DNA of 64,000 bases from Hyphodiscus hymeniophilus. Its lineage: Eukaryota > Ascomycota > Leotiomycetes > Helotiales > Hyphodiscaceae. The notes under the pieces are model-generated. The model saw only the letters and a program-made list of their open reading frames with translations, did no database searches and had not been told where the DNA came from. This document shows positions 12,677 to 24,578 of this stretch, one piece after another. Each line of letters starts with the position of its first letter. Positions within the stretch are counted from its first letter, which is position 1. Made by a program: the position numbers and the translations under genes. The stretch lies in assembly GCA_016508695.1 (NCBI GenBank), contig VNKQ01000009.1, positions 434,001 through 498,000 of the forward strand, in the 5' to 3' direction.

Positions 12677-15102
12677 ATGAGTTTCGGCGCATCTCCATCA
12701 GACATCATCATCGTTGTGACCTTTTGCAGAGCCCTTTATCGAAAGTGTCGCGACGCTGGAGGAGAATATGATGAAATCTCACGCGAAGTTCGAGGGCTGC
12801 ACACTGTACTCCGACACCTGAAATACGAAGTTGAGGCTCCCGAATCCCCTCTAAACAAAGACCACACAATATGGGGACGTCAACTAGCGCCCATAATTGG
12901 CGACTGCGATTTCACGCTCCGACAACTCGATGGCTTAATCATGAAGTATGGGCGTTTAGCAAATAACGGTGGAGGAAGCCCTACGACAACGAGGATACTG
13001 TGGGATAGAGTCAAGTTTGGAAGTAGTGAGATGGATCAGTTGGGTGGGATCCGAGTCAAGCTGATCAGTCATAAGACTAGCTTGACTCTGTTTCTGGATA
13101 CGATTCAGCTGCACCAGACGGGAAAGATGGCTACGACGCTTGATAATCATGGTGGACAACTGGATGTTATATTGGATAAGGTGGATAACATTGCTGCGAG
13201 GATGACTGCGAAATCAGGGAGTGTAATGACGAGTTATGAAGATGATGATAAGCAGGTTTGGAGGCAATTCAGAAGGGAGCTCGTGGCAGAAGGATTCTCT
13301 AGTGATGTTTTGCAGCAGCATAAGGTTTGTCTCCTAAATCTCCTAACGTTTTTGACTAAATCTGATCTTTTAGGATGTTCTGCGAGCCTATATTCGTCAA
13401 ATCGACCAAGAGGGACTCCTGACCGAGGTGACAACAGATCCCAAACTACCTCCTCCTCCCGTTGGTCGGAACACAGAACGCTGGCTTGAATCTGTCCATA
13501 CTGACCACTCTTCTCCATCGGTCTCGTCCGAGGATGTTCCGCCCTCATTCGATTCGAATACGGGAACGGATGATAGTGGAGCAAAAGAGTTGGTCGCCCG
13601 GGAGGAAAATATGAAATTTCCCCAGTCGATGAAGATGGAAAGGCCGAAGCCAGAGAGTAGAAGAGACGGTATTTCGCAGAGACAACTGTGGGTACTTTCA
13701 TGCTTTGTTAATGTTTTGGGTGAACTCGAAAGTTGACAGTGACCCAGAGACATCCCAAATCAAGAACCAGCAAAAGAAAGGACAAAGAGCGACGCCTCAC
13801 AAAAGCCACTCTCAAAACCGAAGCTGATTACATCGAACGAAAAGGAAGACTATTACTTGAATACGGACGGGTCATCTGAGGAGTCGGAAAGCGAAGCTGA
13901 AGCGACCAAGCGATCCAAATCACCTTCAGCAGGCCAAATCATAAGAACGAGCGACTTGATCGCTCAAAGCCAAGCATTAACAATTCGACCGGCTGGATCG
14001 TTATCAAGCTATAAAAGTAGCCAGGGCTCATTTATCGATGATGATGTTGTCCCACGCTCTATGGCGTATCGTGCGAAGAAACAACCAGAGTTCGGAATCT
14101 CGCCATCTCGTCCAAATGCAATTCCAGTCCCAGCGAACGATCGTCTTGGCACCAGTCCAAGATCCGAACCGATTCGCTTAAAGCCCGATGCTCAGGGGAA
14201 TGAAATCCCAGCAGAGGCGAAGTGGACTAAAATCAATCGACGTCTTGTATCACCAGAAGTACTCGAGCAAGATCGATTACGATACGAAGCGTGTGTTACC
14301 TCAGCTCCCTCGTTACTTGCCTCATGTGGCTGACTAGTATTTTTCTTCTAGACATCCCGACTTTGTAGCCATCCTAGGCGTCCTTTCCCGCGCCGAGATC
14401 CAATCATTAGCAATCCGCTCTCACGATTTACGCACAGCTCGCCATAGACGTAACCATCCACCACCTCCCCAAGGTGACATCCCACCCTCACAACCATCCC
14501 GTCCAATACCCGTTCCCATTCCGGCTCCTGTCCAACAAACCCGCGCTCGAGGTGGACGCGACACCCCATCATCCGAGTCCGATCACCATTCCTCAGACTC
14601 AGATCACCACGCACGTCGACCACGATATGAGGAGCATAAGAGCTACCCTAACTATACGCACTCTCCTAACACCGGGTATCCCAACCCATTTGGCCAACCA
14701 GTCGCACCGCCTAGTCCGGCTTGGTCCCCTGTTCAGCAAAGCCAGCCGACGTGGATGCTGCAACCTCCGCCTCAGGGTACGCAGGGTGGCGCTTGGGCCC
14801 CTTCTAATCCGCAACAAGGGCAGAAAGGTGCTCCTACATTACATCCTTCTGCGAGTCGAGGCGAGGGGAGAAATCGTGATCGAGAACCAAGGAGACGGCA
14901 TTCTTCGCCGCCGAGATCGAGAGATCGTGAGAGGGAAAGAGAGCGCGAAAGGGAGAGGGGTGAGCACAGGGAGAGAGATCACGGGCATAAGGAGAAGGAA
15001 AAGTCGAAGAGCAGGTGGAAGGAGAACCTTACTGCTGCATCCATTGGAGGAGCTGCAGTCAGTTTGTTGAATGTGTTGAGTGAAGCTGCGGAAGGACTTT
15101 AA
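12677..15102 (+). CDS. Large disordered protein with fungal STAND-type N-terminal domain
   Basis: Four exons (12677..13324, 13374..13687, 13748..14290, 14352..15102) encode 751 aa; all phases agree. Residues 1-200 are helical. Their opening, MSFGASPSDIIIVVTFCRAL followed by EISREVRGLHTVLRHL, resembles the N-terminal domains found in many fungal STAND/NLR-like and azaphilone-cluster-L-like proteins. No NACHT or NB-ARC nucleotide-binding domain follows. The middle is acidic and Ser/Pro-rich. The tail carries His/Pro-rich and Arg-Asp/Arg-Glu repeats (SRDRERERERERERGEHRER), then a basic KSKSRWKENLT and a final Gly/Ala-rich hydrophobic stretch (TAASIGGAAVSLLNVLSEAA). Intron 2 uses donor GTGGGT and acceptor CCCAG; the nearer GACAG acceptor would not keep the frame. 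Function is unknown. Similar architectures occur widely in ascomycetes; a signalling or cell-death-related role is only an inference from the N-terminal domain. Confidence 0.75.
14914..14978 (+). repeat. Low-complexity coding tract (Arg-Asp/Arg-Glu repeats)
   Basis: A purine-rich run of GAGAGA/GAAAGA-like hexamers encodes alternating Arg with Asp or Glu inside the last exon of the STAND-like protein gene. Such tracts are slippage-prone and length-variable; they resemble RD/RE regions of RNA-associated proteins. Confidence 0.8.
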
Positions 15103-16841
15103 GGCTCACATGTTTAGCAACCTTGGTATCATACGACAGAAGAATGACCAGCAGGATTTTTTGAGCGAAGGGAATGTGGAAGAGTGTGTCGGGTCATAGC
15201 GTGGTGTTGTTTTGCTTTGGATGGATATATGATGATACGATGTGATATGATATGAGCATGATGATAGGATACGAGGCGAAATTATGAGTATGAATACAAC
15301 ATGTTACCAATCAGAAATATGAGGAATACGTACTTGATACACGGATCAAGCTAGCCATAGGCATCGATAATCCCCTTAACCTCGCAGGACCCAAATGAAT
15401 TTTCCAATACCACGCATATCACTCTTTAGTCCCATGCATCTCCACCTGTAACATCCCTACTCAAAGGAGCGCCACGTATCGATCATATGCGCAATAAAGC
15501 TTTACCAGTGGACGTCTAGAGTCACGGTAGCATTAAAACACCCAAGTCGTATGGGTTACGAGGATTCAAGGAGGTATCATAAGCTTTGTTCCGAATCTTT
15601 CGAAATTTCGAGAAAGCGGGGTACGGAGCTCACGAGTCAAAGCTCCGAATGATATGAAAATAGTTTTCTCTCATTGCTTCAAGTTAATGAAACCCCTCGG
15701 ACCTCAAGAGCGAGCTGACGCGGGGATGGGTTACGTAATACAAGACTCTCCACGTTAGGCTTAGTTCCGTTTAGGAGACTTACCTTTTGGTGACACTTCA
15801 TACGTTATGCTTCAATTCCTTCATCCAGCAGGTATATCGAAACTAGCAGCAAACAAACATGATTAGTCGAGAGTCAAGTGGCTCTTTTATGTTTTCTTGT
15901 GACTTGCATTCAAGCTCGAAAAGCCTATCAGCTCAATAAGTGCGGCGACTCAACCAAATAGACTAGAGTCTGCCAGATGTCTCTTCGCAATCCACTTGAT
16001 CGATATTTGGTCCTGAGGCAGCGTAGGACCATCATCTCTGCATGGTTGCATGGAAATGTTCATCCCTTGAAATCAGACCATTCCTCTTCCGAAGCGTTGA
16101 CTGATCCTCCGAAGCTGGGGAAGTCATGGGTAAACCCTGAGCGACGATCACTTGGAGTACTTTCGCTTTTGTGCAAACCTACACGAGCTGGGAGCATTTT
16201 GCTTTGTCCATTAGATCAGACGACCTCAAAACAAAGCGTCGATCTTTCTCCATTTGACTGCTTGGAATTACTCTCCTTCTTGAAGTGCGGCAAAAGCCAG
16301 TTCACCATGCAATAAGATGAAAAGTATATCAAGTTGGTGTCCGAGCGAGTTCTCAAAGGTGTTGTATTGTAAAACGATTGGATGTCGGTTGAATGACGTT
16401 GCTTCTCTCCCACCACTCGGGACTGATTTCTGAAAAAGAATGACCCGAAGTTTCCGCATTGTCTGTCGTCCTTCCAAACAAATATATCATTGCGGATAAA
16501 CGCACTTTATATTAAAAGGACGCGTACAAACCGAACGTCATATAATTGGCAAAAGTCGGAAAGGGGAGATGACGAGTAATTGTGCCAGGACGGAGATAAC
16601 ATTTTTGGAATGAGGCTTTAATGATCAAGTGTTTAGGTCAATGTGAGGTGAGTCTAGAAGAGTTCGAAAATCGACCAGTACTCGAGTAAACGAGTAAACG
16701 AGTAAACGAGAGAATTTTGTGCTTTTTGATTCACCTGTATGACATTGCAGGAATCTTATGCTGCAAGTAAAATATCACATACATTCAATGTTTTCAGTAC
16801 AATACACTCCATGTGGTCACAGCCTCGTCGTAAATGAAGTC
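15103..16841. other. Intergenic region
   Basis: About 1.7 kb without a supportable gene. It contains a small tandem repeat, listed separately. Reading frames are short on both strands. Confidence 0.5.
16683..16710. repeat. Short tandem repeat, 8-bp unit x 3.5
   Basis: The unit CGAGTAAA occurs three times in perfect register and is followed by a fourth CGAG. It lies about 570 bp upstream of the GH7 start codon. It may be only a microsatellite. Confidence 0.9.
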
Positions 16842-17193
16842 TTAGCCGCCAGGTGCAATATATATAAACATCAAACATGCAAGCCGCCCGCTTTGGCTGC
16901 AGTGCCGCTAACCGGTGAAATCGCGGGGTACGGCACTCAATAGACGTCTCCGCTGCTGAGGCAAGTTTGGCCCCCTACGTCGCTCGCAGAACACTCCCCT
17001 GGAGTTGTCCTTCAACCTTGCTCCTTCATTTGGGCTCAGCGGCCTTCATTTGCATTCTTCCTATTTCTAGTAATCTTCATCAAACACGGCGGGCCGCAAG
17101 CCGAAAATCCTATTAATTGAATCCAAACATTTCTTCAAGGCGGATGTGCAACGAACTCGGTGTTCAATCCTCCGCTGGAATGAGTATATAAAT
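16842..17193 (+). promoter_or_regulatory. GH7 promoter: XlnR-type, CreA-type and TATA elements
   Basis: TTAGCC at 16842-16847 is GGCTAA on the minus strand, the core of the XlnR/Xyr1 (cellulase and xylanase activator) site. GCGGGG at 16923-16928 and CTGGAG at 16999-17004 match the CreA/Cre1 carbon-repressor consensus SYGGRG. A strong TATATAAAT box lies at 17185-17193, 84 nt before the ATG. These fit a cellulase induced by plant polymers and repressed by glucose. The motifs are short and also occur by chance; regulation is inferred. Confidence 0.6.
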
Positions 17194-17276
17194 ACTAGAT
17201 TATTTCAAACACCTTCGATTCTACACACCGCATCACTTCTCTCAACTTCTTCCTAGTCATCGAAAACACTCTCACT

Positions 17277-18968
17277 ATGTATTCCAAAATCGCTCTTGCT
17301 TCTGTTCTATTCCAAGCTGCACGTGGTCAACAAGTTGGCACCAACACGCCCGAGACTCATCCTGCCCTCACATGGGAAACATGTACAGCACCTGGAAGCT
17401 GTACATCTAACAATGGGAAGGTAGTTCTTGACTCCAATTGGCGTTGGGTTCATTCTGCCGCTGCAGGCAGGTAAGTCGATTTCCGAATTTAGAGCCCGAT
17501 TCAGGATAGCAGGCTAAGGGCATATTTCAGCTACACGAATTGTTATACCGGCAACACATGGGATGCTACGCTTTGCCCTGACGACGTGACTTGTGCGGCG
17601 AATTGTGCCCTTGATGGTGCAGACTACACTGGCACGTACGGCGTCACTGCAACTGGCAACTCACTTAAACTCAACTTTGTCACCGGAACCAACGTCGGCT
17701 CTCGAAACTATTTGATGAAAGATGATTCGAACTACGAGATCTTATACATGCTCAACCAGGAGTTCACATTTGATGTGGATGTGTCCAACTTGGGCTGTGG
17801 ACTGAACGGGGCTCTTTATCTGGTAAGTCAAGATTCTCGCTGCTAGCATCCCTTGTCCAGACTTCCCAAGGGTTCCAAGCCTTGGGCATGTCTAAAGAGC
17901 AGATCCTGCGAGGATATTCCACACAGCTACCAACGCTTAGCCAGTGTTGCAATACTGACTTCGAGGTTTGGTGGACAGGTGAGCATGGCTGCAGACGGTG
18001 GTTTGTCCGCTACCAACAAGGCTGGTGCCGCTTATGGAACTGGCTACTGCGACTCGCAGTGCCCTCGTGATCTCAAATTCATTGGTGGCAAGGTAAGCCT
18101 TATTTACTTTGCTCTTTATACCTTAAGTGGCTCATTCGATTTATAGGCAAACGTCGAGGGATGGACTCCAGAGAGCAACAGCGCGAACAGTGGGACCGGA
18201 AATAATGGAGCATGCTGTGCAGAGATGGACATTTGGGAGGCGAATTCCATCTCTGCCGCTTACACTCCTCACGCAGGACCAGCCAGCTTGACTATCTGCG
18301 ACGGGGACGCGTGCGGTGGCACTTACTCGAGCAACCGATATGCAGGTGACACTGATCCCGATGGGTGTGATTTCAACTCCTACCGCCAAGGAGATACTAC
18401 CTTCTACGGTCCAGGGATGACAGTCGATACCACCAAAGTCTTCACCGTCGTGACCCAATTCCTCACCGACGACGGAACCGCTGATGGAAACTTGAATGAG
18501 ATCAAGCGCTTCTATGTACAAGACGGCACCGTTATCCCCAACTCTGAATCCACCATCCCCGGCATCACCGGTAACTCCGTCAACACTGACTACTGCCAAA
18601 ACCAGCCCACCGTGTTCAACGATACCCCTTCTTTCGAGAACAAGGGAGGTTTTGCGTCCATGACTGCAGGCCTCAAGGCCGGCATGGTTCTGGTCTTATC
18701 TCTCTGGGACGATTATGCTGATAGCATGCTCTGGCTCGACAGTGACGACCCAGCTACAGGAGATCCAACCGTACCCGGTATTGCCCGCGGCACTTGCGCT
18801 ACAACCTCAGGCGTCCCTTCTGATGTCGAGAGCTCCCAAGCCTCTGCATATGTGACATACAGCAATATCAAGGTCGGGCCAATCAACTCCACCTTCGCTG
18901 CGCCAGCCACCAAAAGATCAGTTCTGGGAGCCGCGGCTGGTCGTCCTCAACGCCGCGCTGTGCTGTAA
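17277..18968 (+). CDS. GH7 cellobiohydrolase (cellulose 1,4-beta-cellobiosidase), no CBM1
   Basis: Four exons (17277..17470, 17531..17822, 17979..18092, 18147..18968) encode 473 aa. The enzyme is a secreted glycoside hydrolase family 7 protein that releases cellobiose from cellulose chain ends. A signal peptide (MYSKIALASVLFQAARG) precedes the mature QQVGTNTPETHPALTWETC. The catalytic motif EMDIWEAN supplies the nucleophile Glu, assisting Asp and acid/base Glu. Many Cys residues fit the family's disulfides (GYCDSQCPRDLKF, GACCAEMD, CGLNGALY). Tunnel-loop segments such as GGFASMTAGLKAGMVLVLSLWDDY are present, so it is CBH-like rather than an endoglucanase. The usual Ser/Thr-Pro linker and cellulose-binding module are missing; instead the protein ends in a basic tail (TKRSVLGAAAGRPQRRAVL). 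Intron 2 is longer (156 nt) than the others and contains stops. Identification is secure. Confidence 0.95.
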
Positions 18969-20389
18969 GTTTGAGAAAGCGTGAAAATGCATGGGAATGC
19001 ATACTTCGAAGATGCTGAAGGCTAAAGTGCTGAGTATCCGCTGTCGTTATCGTTAGCTGGCCTGCTTCTTGCATCTACGTTGGATGGGGCCATGCATCTA
19101 TGAACATTTCCTAGATGCATGGGGTTATGACCTTGTTTGGAAAAGGACAATGAAAACTGATTGAAAACTGATTCATTCTTTGACACTGACCTACCTATGG
19201 TGCCGTGGCTCTCCTGCTTGTGATACTGAGGAGATGTTTGTGTCTATAGAGTATGGAGCAAGGATTCTGTCACTCTTCTTTAGACTTTAGCAGTCTGCCA
19301 AAAGAATGGCTAAGATGATTTTGTCGTACGCTATACACACATAGTACACTATTCAAAAGCTCGGAGCACAAGTTCTAAAACTATATCACGCATTTCCCGA
19401 TTACGGCCAGAAGAAAGTTAATCTACATGAATGTCTATTAAAGCGGACTTCCGGCTTGAATTCTCCTAGACAATAAGCTTTCCTCTACCACCTGCAAGCA
19501 ATGGCGCTGTATCCATTTTCACTCATGTTTTGTTTTACTCATGTTTTGGGAGAGCGAGGGAGAAAAGAAGGGGATAAATGACAATCAAGCGCCTCAGACA
19601 TACAAAATCTGCTGACGATATAAAGGCCCAATCTCTCCGATCCCCAATTTATGTCATGTTGCACAATCAACTCCCCAGGCAACTCAGCACGCCTTGCCAA
19701 CAATACGTCACTAATGCACAGCGTACTTTAGCCGTAGCGTTAATTGTTCTCTCTTCGCTTCCTACTTACCATCTTCCACATCAAATAATAATATACTCAG
19801 CACTCCCACCCAATTCTCCTGAGACCCCATAACAGACTAAGAAAGAGAGTACAGTATATCAAAGTAAATCCAGCGTAACGCCTCATGCAGAACACCTTCA
19901 CGAGATCCCAGCTTCAGACAGCCGACGTTTGTCGATTTCCAAGGAGCTACGAGGATCGACTACGCGCCGCTCAATAAAGGCCTTCACAACCGTCACAGCG
20001 GCTTCACACATTAAGCACTTAGCTGAAGTCGGCTCGACGAAGATGTGGACTCCGAAAGCGCACTCATGTTTTGCATCCAAGTTTCAACGAACAGCTTTCC
20101 CGGGACGGCGAATCTTTGGAGCTCGCGCGCTTCGAGGCAGTCAACAGCTTCCTCGACAACATTCATCAGAGAGACAAGCAGGATGACACATTACTCGTAG
20201 ATTTGGAAGGCAATGCAAAGGCTGTGCAATGTTTGTCCGTGCTCTACACTGTAACTGAACAAGACTAGCGTTTAGTTCGGCTGTTTTTTTTCATGTCCAT
20301 CCCAAGCAAGAAATCTCACAATGCTACAATGAATGCTAGCTCCCACCAACACCAGTCAAGTAATCGCCCAGATAGTGCTATCATGAATC
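18969..20389. other. Intergenic region between convergent genes
   Basis: This lies between the 3' ends of the GH7 gene and the phosphatase gene. A plus-strand open frame of about 80 codons ending at 20268 has coding-like composition (SLELARFEAVNSFLDNI) but no start or splice partner that I can defend. Nothing else is visible. Confidence 0.45.
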
Positions 20390-22344
20390 TTACTTAGGCA
20401 CGCCTTCCGGCAAAGTCAACTTACTCCTCGTTTCCGGACTGATTGCATTCGCACCCTCCATATCAACCTCTGGTCCGGGCTCACCTCTCACAAGATCTGG
20501 CTCCTCCTCGACGACCTTCTCCATGCTAATTCGGCCAGGTACATCTTCCTCGATAGCCTTGGGGTCGTGACCCTTGCCGCTGTTGCTACCGCTAACACCC
20601 AGAGCAGGGAAGCCATCGGTCTCGGCCTTGCGCTTCGCTTCGCCAACAATCTTGTCCGCTTCGCTCAGCTTGCCGGATTGTGAGTGCGGATCGCCTTCAA
20701 CGCCGATAGCGGCTGTGGAGTCTTTGGATGTAGTGATGTGAGCGGACTTATTAAGGCGTACGATCATGCAGGAAAGGTTATCAGTACTGAAGCGTGCGAG
20801 GGCGTGGTCAACTAGTTGTTTGGCACCGGCGGTGGGGTCTTGAGTATTGCGAACTAGGTCAACGGCTTCTTGATCGGAGCAGACATCCCATAACTGTTTT
20901 AAATGTCAGCAAGACGGTCTAAATTCGAAGAAGAATGAAAACCTACTCCATCGCAAGCGAGAATAATGAACTCATCTACATCGGGTTGAATGACGGTCTC
21001 TGTGGTGTACGGGTGGCCAGTGACCAGGTCCTTCATGTATGCGTCCCCTAAAGCTCGGGTAACTGCCAAGACTCCGTTCACACGGTTGTTCAATATCAAG
21101 CCTCCTGCATTTGTGACTCGCTTTCCTTCATTCTCATCACTTCCCTTGTGATCGTAGGACAACCTCAAAGCCTTGCCAGCTCGGCACAACACGATTCGAG
21201 CATCTCCGACATTTGCTGTATATAGGACTCGTTGACGTGAGGCTGTATTTTTTAACTTGGCATGCGTCGCCTCTGTGGATTGTTGATTACCAATCGCAGC
21301 ACTTGCGGCGCCTGCAGCTGCATTGGGTTGTTGCGACGGTGTTTTGCTCATATCAACTCCACTATCACTTGACTTCTGGTCACCAGCTTCCGCAGCTTTG
21401 ACCGCAGCGGCTGTGGCCGGCGCAATCGCTGTGGATCCGGTTGCGGAGCTGGAGTTTGGTATCCTGTCCTCCCAGCGCAAGACGGCAGTGACGGCAGTAC
21501 ATCCACTGTTCTTTAGAGGGAGCTTCTCAAGTTGATCGTCAACGGTCATGAAAGTTTGGTCGAGGAGTTCTGGGATAGCAGTGTTGGGGTTTTTCCGTAT
21601 AGTTTCTTCTAAGATGATGTGGAGCTTCTTGCCGCACCAATCTGCTGCAAATGTGCCTGCGTGTCCATCAAATATAGCAAAATAGCCGTTGTCAGTCTCC
21701 ATCATCTCTGTAGAGGAGGCGGTTGGTGCAAGACTAGACGTAGATTCGGTGCTAACGAGCTCTTCGGATGACTTTTGGCTTGTCGTCGACGCCGCGGAAC
21801 CAGCTGGTAAGACTGGTGCCGGGGTATGTAGGAAGTTGTAGAGGAATGCATGTGTATCCTCCATAGTACGGCGACATTTCTTGTTCTTGTCTTCCCAAAC
21901 ACCAACTCTGAACGTTGAACGAGGTCCAGGATGCGACTCGCCCGCAGAGTTGTTGTGCTGACCTTGAGGAACGCTCAACGCTGGATCTTGCTTTCCAAGC
22001 CGCTGCAATGGGGTCTGCGTGTTCTGGTCATTTCCTCGCATAAAATTTGACGAGTTTGGATTCGGGCTGAAATGTAGAGAGTTTTTCGCGCTGGCAAGGA
22101 GAGAACTGGCCTTACTGCCAACTCCACTACTCCTCCGCTTCTTCTCTCCAGTAGCCGCACCATTGTCACCCGCAGCTCGTCCCTGAGGACTACCGTTGCC
22201 ACTACGTTTCTCTCCAGCGCCAGTATCTTCGGAAGTGTTGGAGGTTGGAGTGGAATCCGAAGCATCCATCGGCTGTCCACCGGAATTTGGAGATCCTCCT
22301 CCGGAGCTTCCCTCCTTGGGAGGAGAACCAGAGCTGCCAAACAT
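20390..22344 (-). CDS. PP2C-type Ser/Thr phosphatase, Ptc1-like
   Basis: Two exons (22344..20947, 20893..20390) encode 633 aa; the 53-nt intron splits ILACDG from LWDVCSDQEAV. The open frame extends to 22398, but the first ATG is MFGSSGSPPKEG at 22344, so I used that. The protein removes phosphate from Ser/Thr with two metal ions. PP2C motifs appear in order: CRRTMEDTHAF, FAIFDGHAG (metal-binding Asp and Gly), SGCTAVTAVLRW, TANVGDARIVLCR, LSYDHKGSDENEGKRV, VNGVLAVTRALGDAYMKD, ILACDGLWDV and STDNLSCMIV. These and the AADWCGKKLHIILEETI segment match yeast Ptc1, a regulator of the HOG and cell-wall MAP-kinase pathways. It is more than twice the length of yeast Ptc1. The extra length is a Ser/Gly-rich N-terminus, an Ala/Ser-rich insert before the NVGDAR strand, and an acidic C-terminal tail of about 110 residues. 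Confidence 0.9.
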
Positions 22345-23739
22345 TCTGTTCAGCAGACCCCCCTGGGAGGAAAAGCTCCTCCGTTTACTTCCTGCCACTT
22401 TGTTGACTTCGCCTTACGTGTCTCGTGAGGAGACCGGTTGGGAAGGGTATAGGGTCGATGGGGTTACAATTGCGCGGTCGCGAGATTGGTCGAGGATGAT
22501 ACGTTGGAGAATCGAGGAAATAAATGGCCAGCTTTTAATCGATCAGAAAGCCTCCCACTTCAGAATATGTGTTTAGATCTTGTGTGCATGTATTGAGGAC
22601 GTCGTAAGTTGGCTTGGACAGATACGGCTCTGTGGATGTTAGCACCGATGATGTCGTAGTAGGCTGAAAGACGGCGGGGTAACGGCTTATGTTTAAAGCA
22701 CGCGCCCTGAGTCAAACAAATGAGATATTCTCGAGAATCTCGGTAATCTCGGTGGTAGTACTCACAATGGTGAAGCGCGAGGAGGTAATTAAATTATTGT
22801 TTCTCAACCGTGGGGATATGGCGTAGATTGTAGGAGTTGATCTGCGTCGAAGGGCCGCCGTTTACGGTTTACCGGATATTTGAGTTGTGTTCGCAGGGTG
22901 TTGTTCAAGTTTCCTGGGTTCTCGGGGGGCGGCGCAGCAGAAACAAAAAGTCTCTAGACTGAAGTCAAGTAAGGCCAGAATGGGGTAAAGGAAGAAGTTT
23001 CGGTCTAGTTTCCAGAAATATATGGAGGTACAGACGGGGGGGAACGTGGAAATTGGGAAGGGATTTGGGGGATGCGATGATCGATTGCAGGGGTCCAAAG
23101 GGCTTTACAGTATGGCCATACGCGGGGTCTGGGATGGGGGAGAGATAGATAGGTACAGTACTGATAAACACCAAAATAGTGCGAGGTAAGTAAGCAGAGC
23201 CAGCGTGTTTCGATAGCACAAGTGCTGAAAGATGATTGTCATCTAAACTACAGGAACCTCACAAAGCTAAAAAGGGTGCAAGGTCCAAAAGTAAGTCCTG
23301 TAGTTCCGGGGAGAGATATGGTATTGTAAGCATCTACAGTATCCCCGAGGGCTGTGCAGCACATCCAGTTCTCTCCCCACATCCACCAGGGACTTTCGGA
23401 TTAAAGATCAACCCGATGGCCGAACTGCGAGACACAGTAGCCTGATTAGTAGATGAGGGCCTGGATGAGAAAAGTTCGAGACTTGTGAGGTGCCGAACAT
23501 GTATGATCTTATTCCCTCCACGTCTACGAGAATCTTTCAATATATCTCTGCAAATGAAGTAGGAGAAAACCCCCTTACAGATCACAATGGCAAGGCAACT
23601 CATCAGGCAGATTACAAGGCGGCGGCTCATTGCACAGGGTGATATCAGACGAGGCTGTATGTTCCACAGAAACTCCATTACTCAAACTCCGCTCTCGCTA
23701 TTGAGGATGTGCCAATCCGGTATATTAAATGCAAACAAC
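22345..23739. other. Intergenic region
   Basis: This is the promoter side of the PP2C gene and the 3' side of VPS2. About 1.4 kb; only short overlapping frames, no RNA gene and no repeat that I can support. Confidence 0.5.
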
Positions 23740-24578
23740 TCATCGTCTCAAACTGTCCAGTCTGGCTTGAAGATCGTTATCTCCAGGATCACCAGCACCA
23801 CCTCCTCCAATAGCCTGTGCAACCCGTCCTTCCGGCACAGTATTGCTCTGTAAACCCGATGGAGTTTCACCCATCTGCAAAGAGTCATCTTTTGTATCGC
23901 AGCAGCACATGTGGAGAGAGCACTTACAGCCTGTCGCAGGTCTACTCCAATCTCTTCCAGAACCTGCTCCACCACTTCCTCTCCCTCGGCTTCATCCTCC
24001 AGTCCAGTAACATCATCGATAGCATCATCCATCATCTCCTGCCTCTGATCCATGATGTCGTTCTCCTTTTCAAACTCCATAGCTATCCGTTGTAGTGCAG
24101 GCAGATTCATACTTCGATTCATACTGCCCAGAACTCCCGTTGCACCCTTCATAGCCTGCATCATCTGTTCATTCGTCCTAACGGTCTAGTCCATCCCATC
24201 AGCCCTGCGATTTTTCCAAACCAAACTTGCACAGAAGACATACCTGTATTCGCAGTGAAATTGCCTGCAACTGTGTTCTCATTGAATAGAATTTCTCAAT
24301 ATACCGCCGCGTTCTAACCAAGTCTTTGGCCTGAATCTTACAAGCTCCCATTTGTCCATTCTTTGCACTCTTCTTGATCTCCGTAATAAGCTTCTTCTCT
24401 TGATTCTCTAGCTTCACTCGCTCGCGGTCTAGTTCTCGTTGTGTCTTCTCGAGGGATCGCTGGTGTTTGCGCAGACGCTCGGCGGGCGTCATACGCTTTC
24501 CGAAGGCCCATTCGATGACCTGGGGTTCGGAGGTTAGCTAAGAGAGTAGAACGGATGGGTAAAGTATTTTACATTCAT
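23740..24578 (-). CDS. VPS2: ESCRT-III subunit Vps2/CHMP2
   Basis: Four exons (24578..24573, 24519..24244, 24185..23928, 23874..23740) encode 224 aa, the normal size for this family. Exon 1 codes only Met-Asn; the join gives MNVIEWAFGKRMTPAERLRKHQRSL, the classic Vps2 start. Vps2 polymerises with Snf7 and Vps24 on endosomal membranes to bud and cut vesicles, and recruits the ATPase Vps4. Visible features are the basic N-terminal helices (KNGQMGACKIQAKDLVRTRRYIEKF), the TVRTNEQMMQAMKGATGVLG segment, an acidic region (DEAEGEEVVEQVLEEIG), and a C-terminal MIM1 motif DLQARLDSLRR that binds the Vps4 MIT domain. All introns are 53-58 nt. The gene is divergent from FZO1 over 438 bp. Confidence 0.95.
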
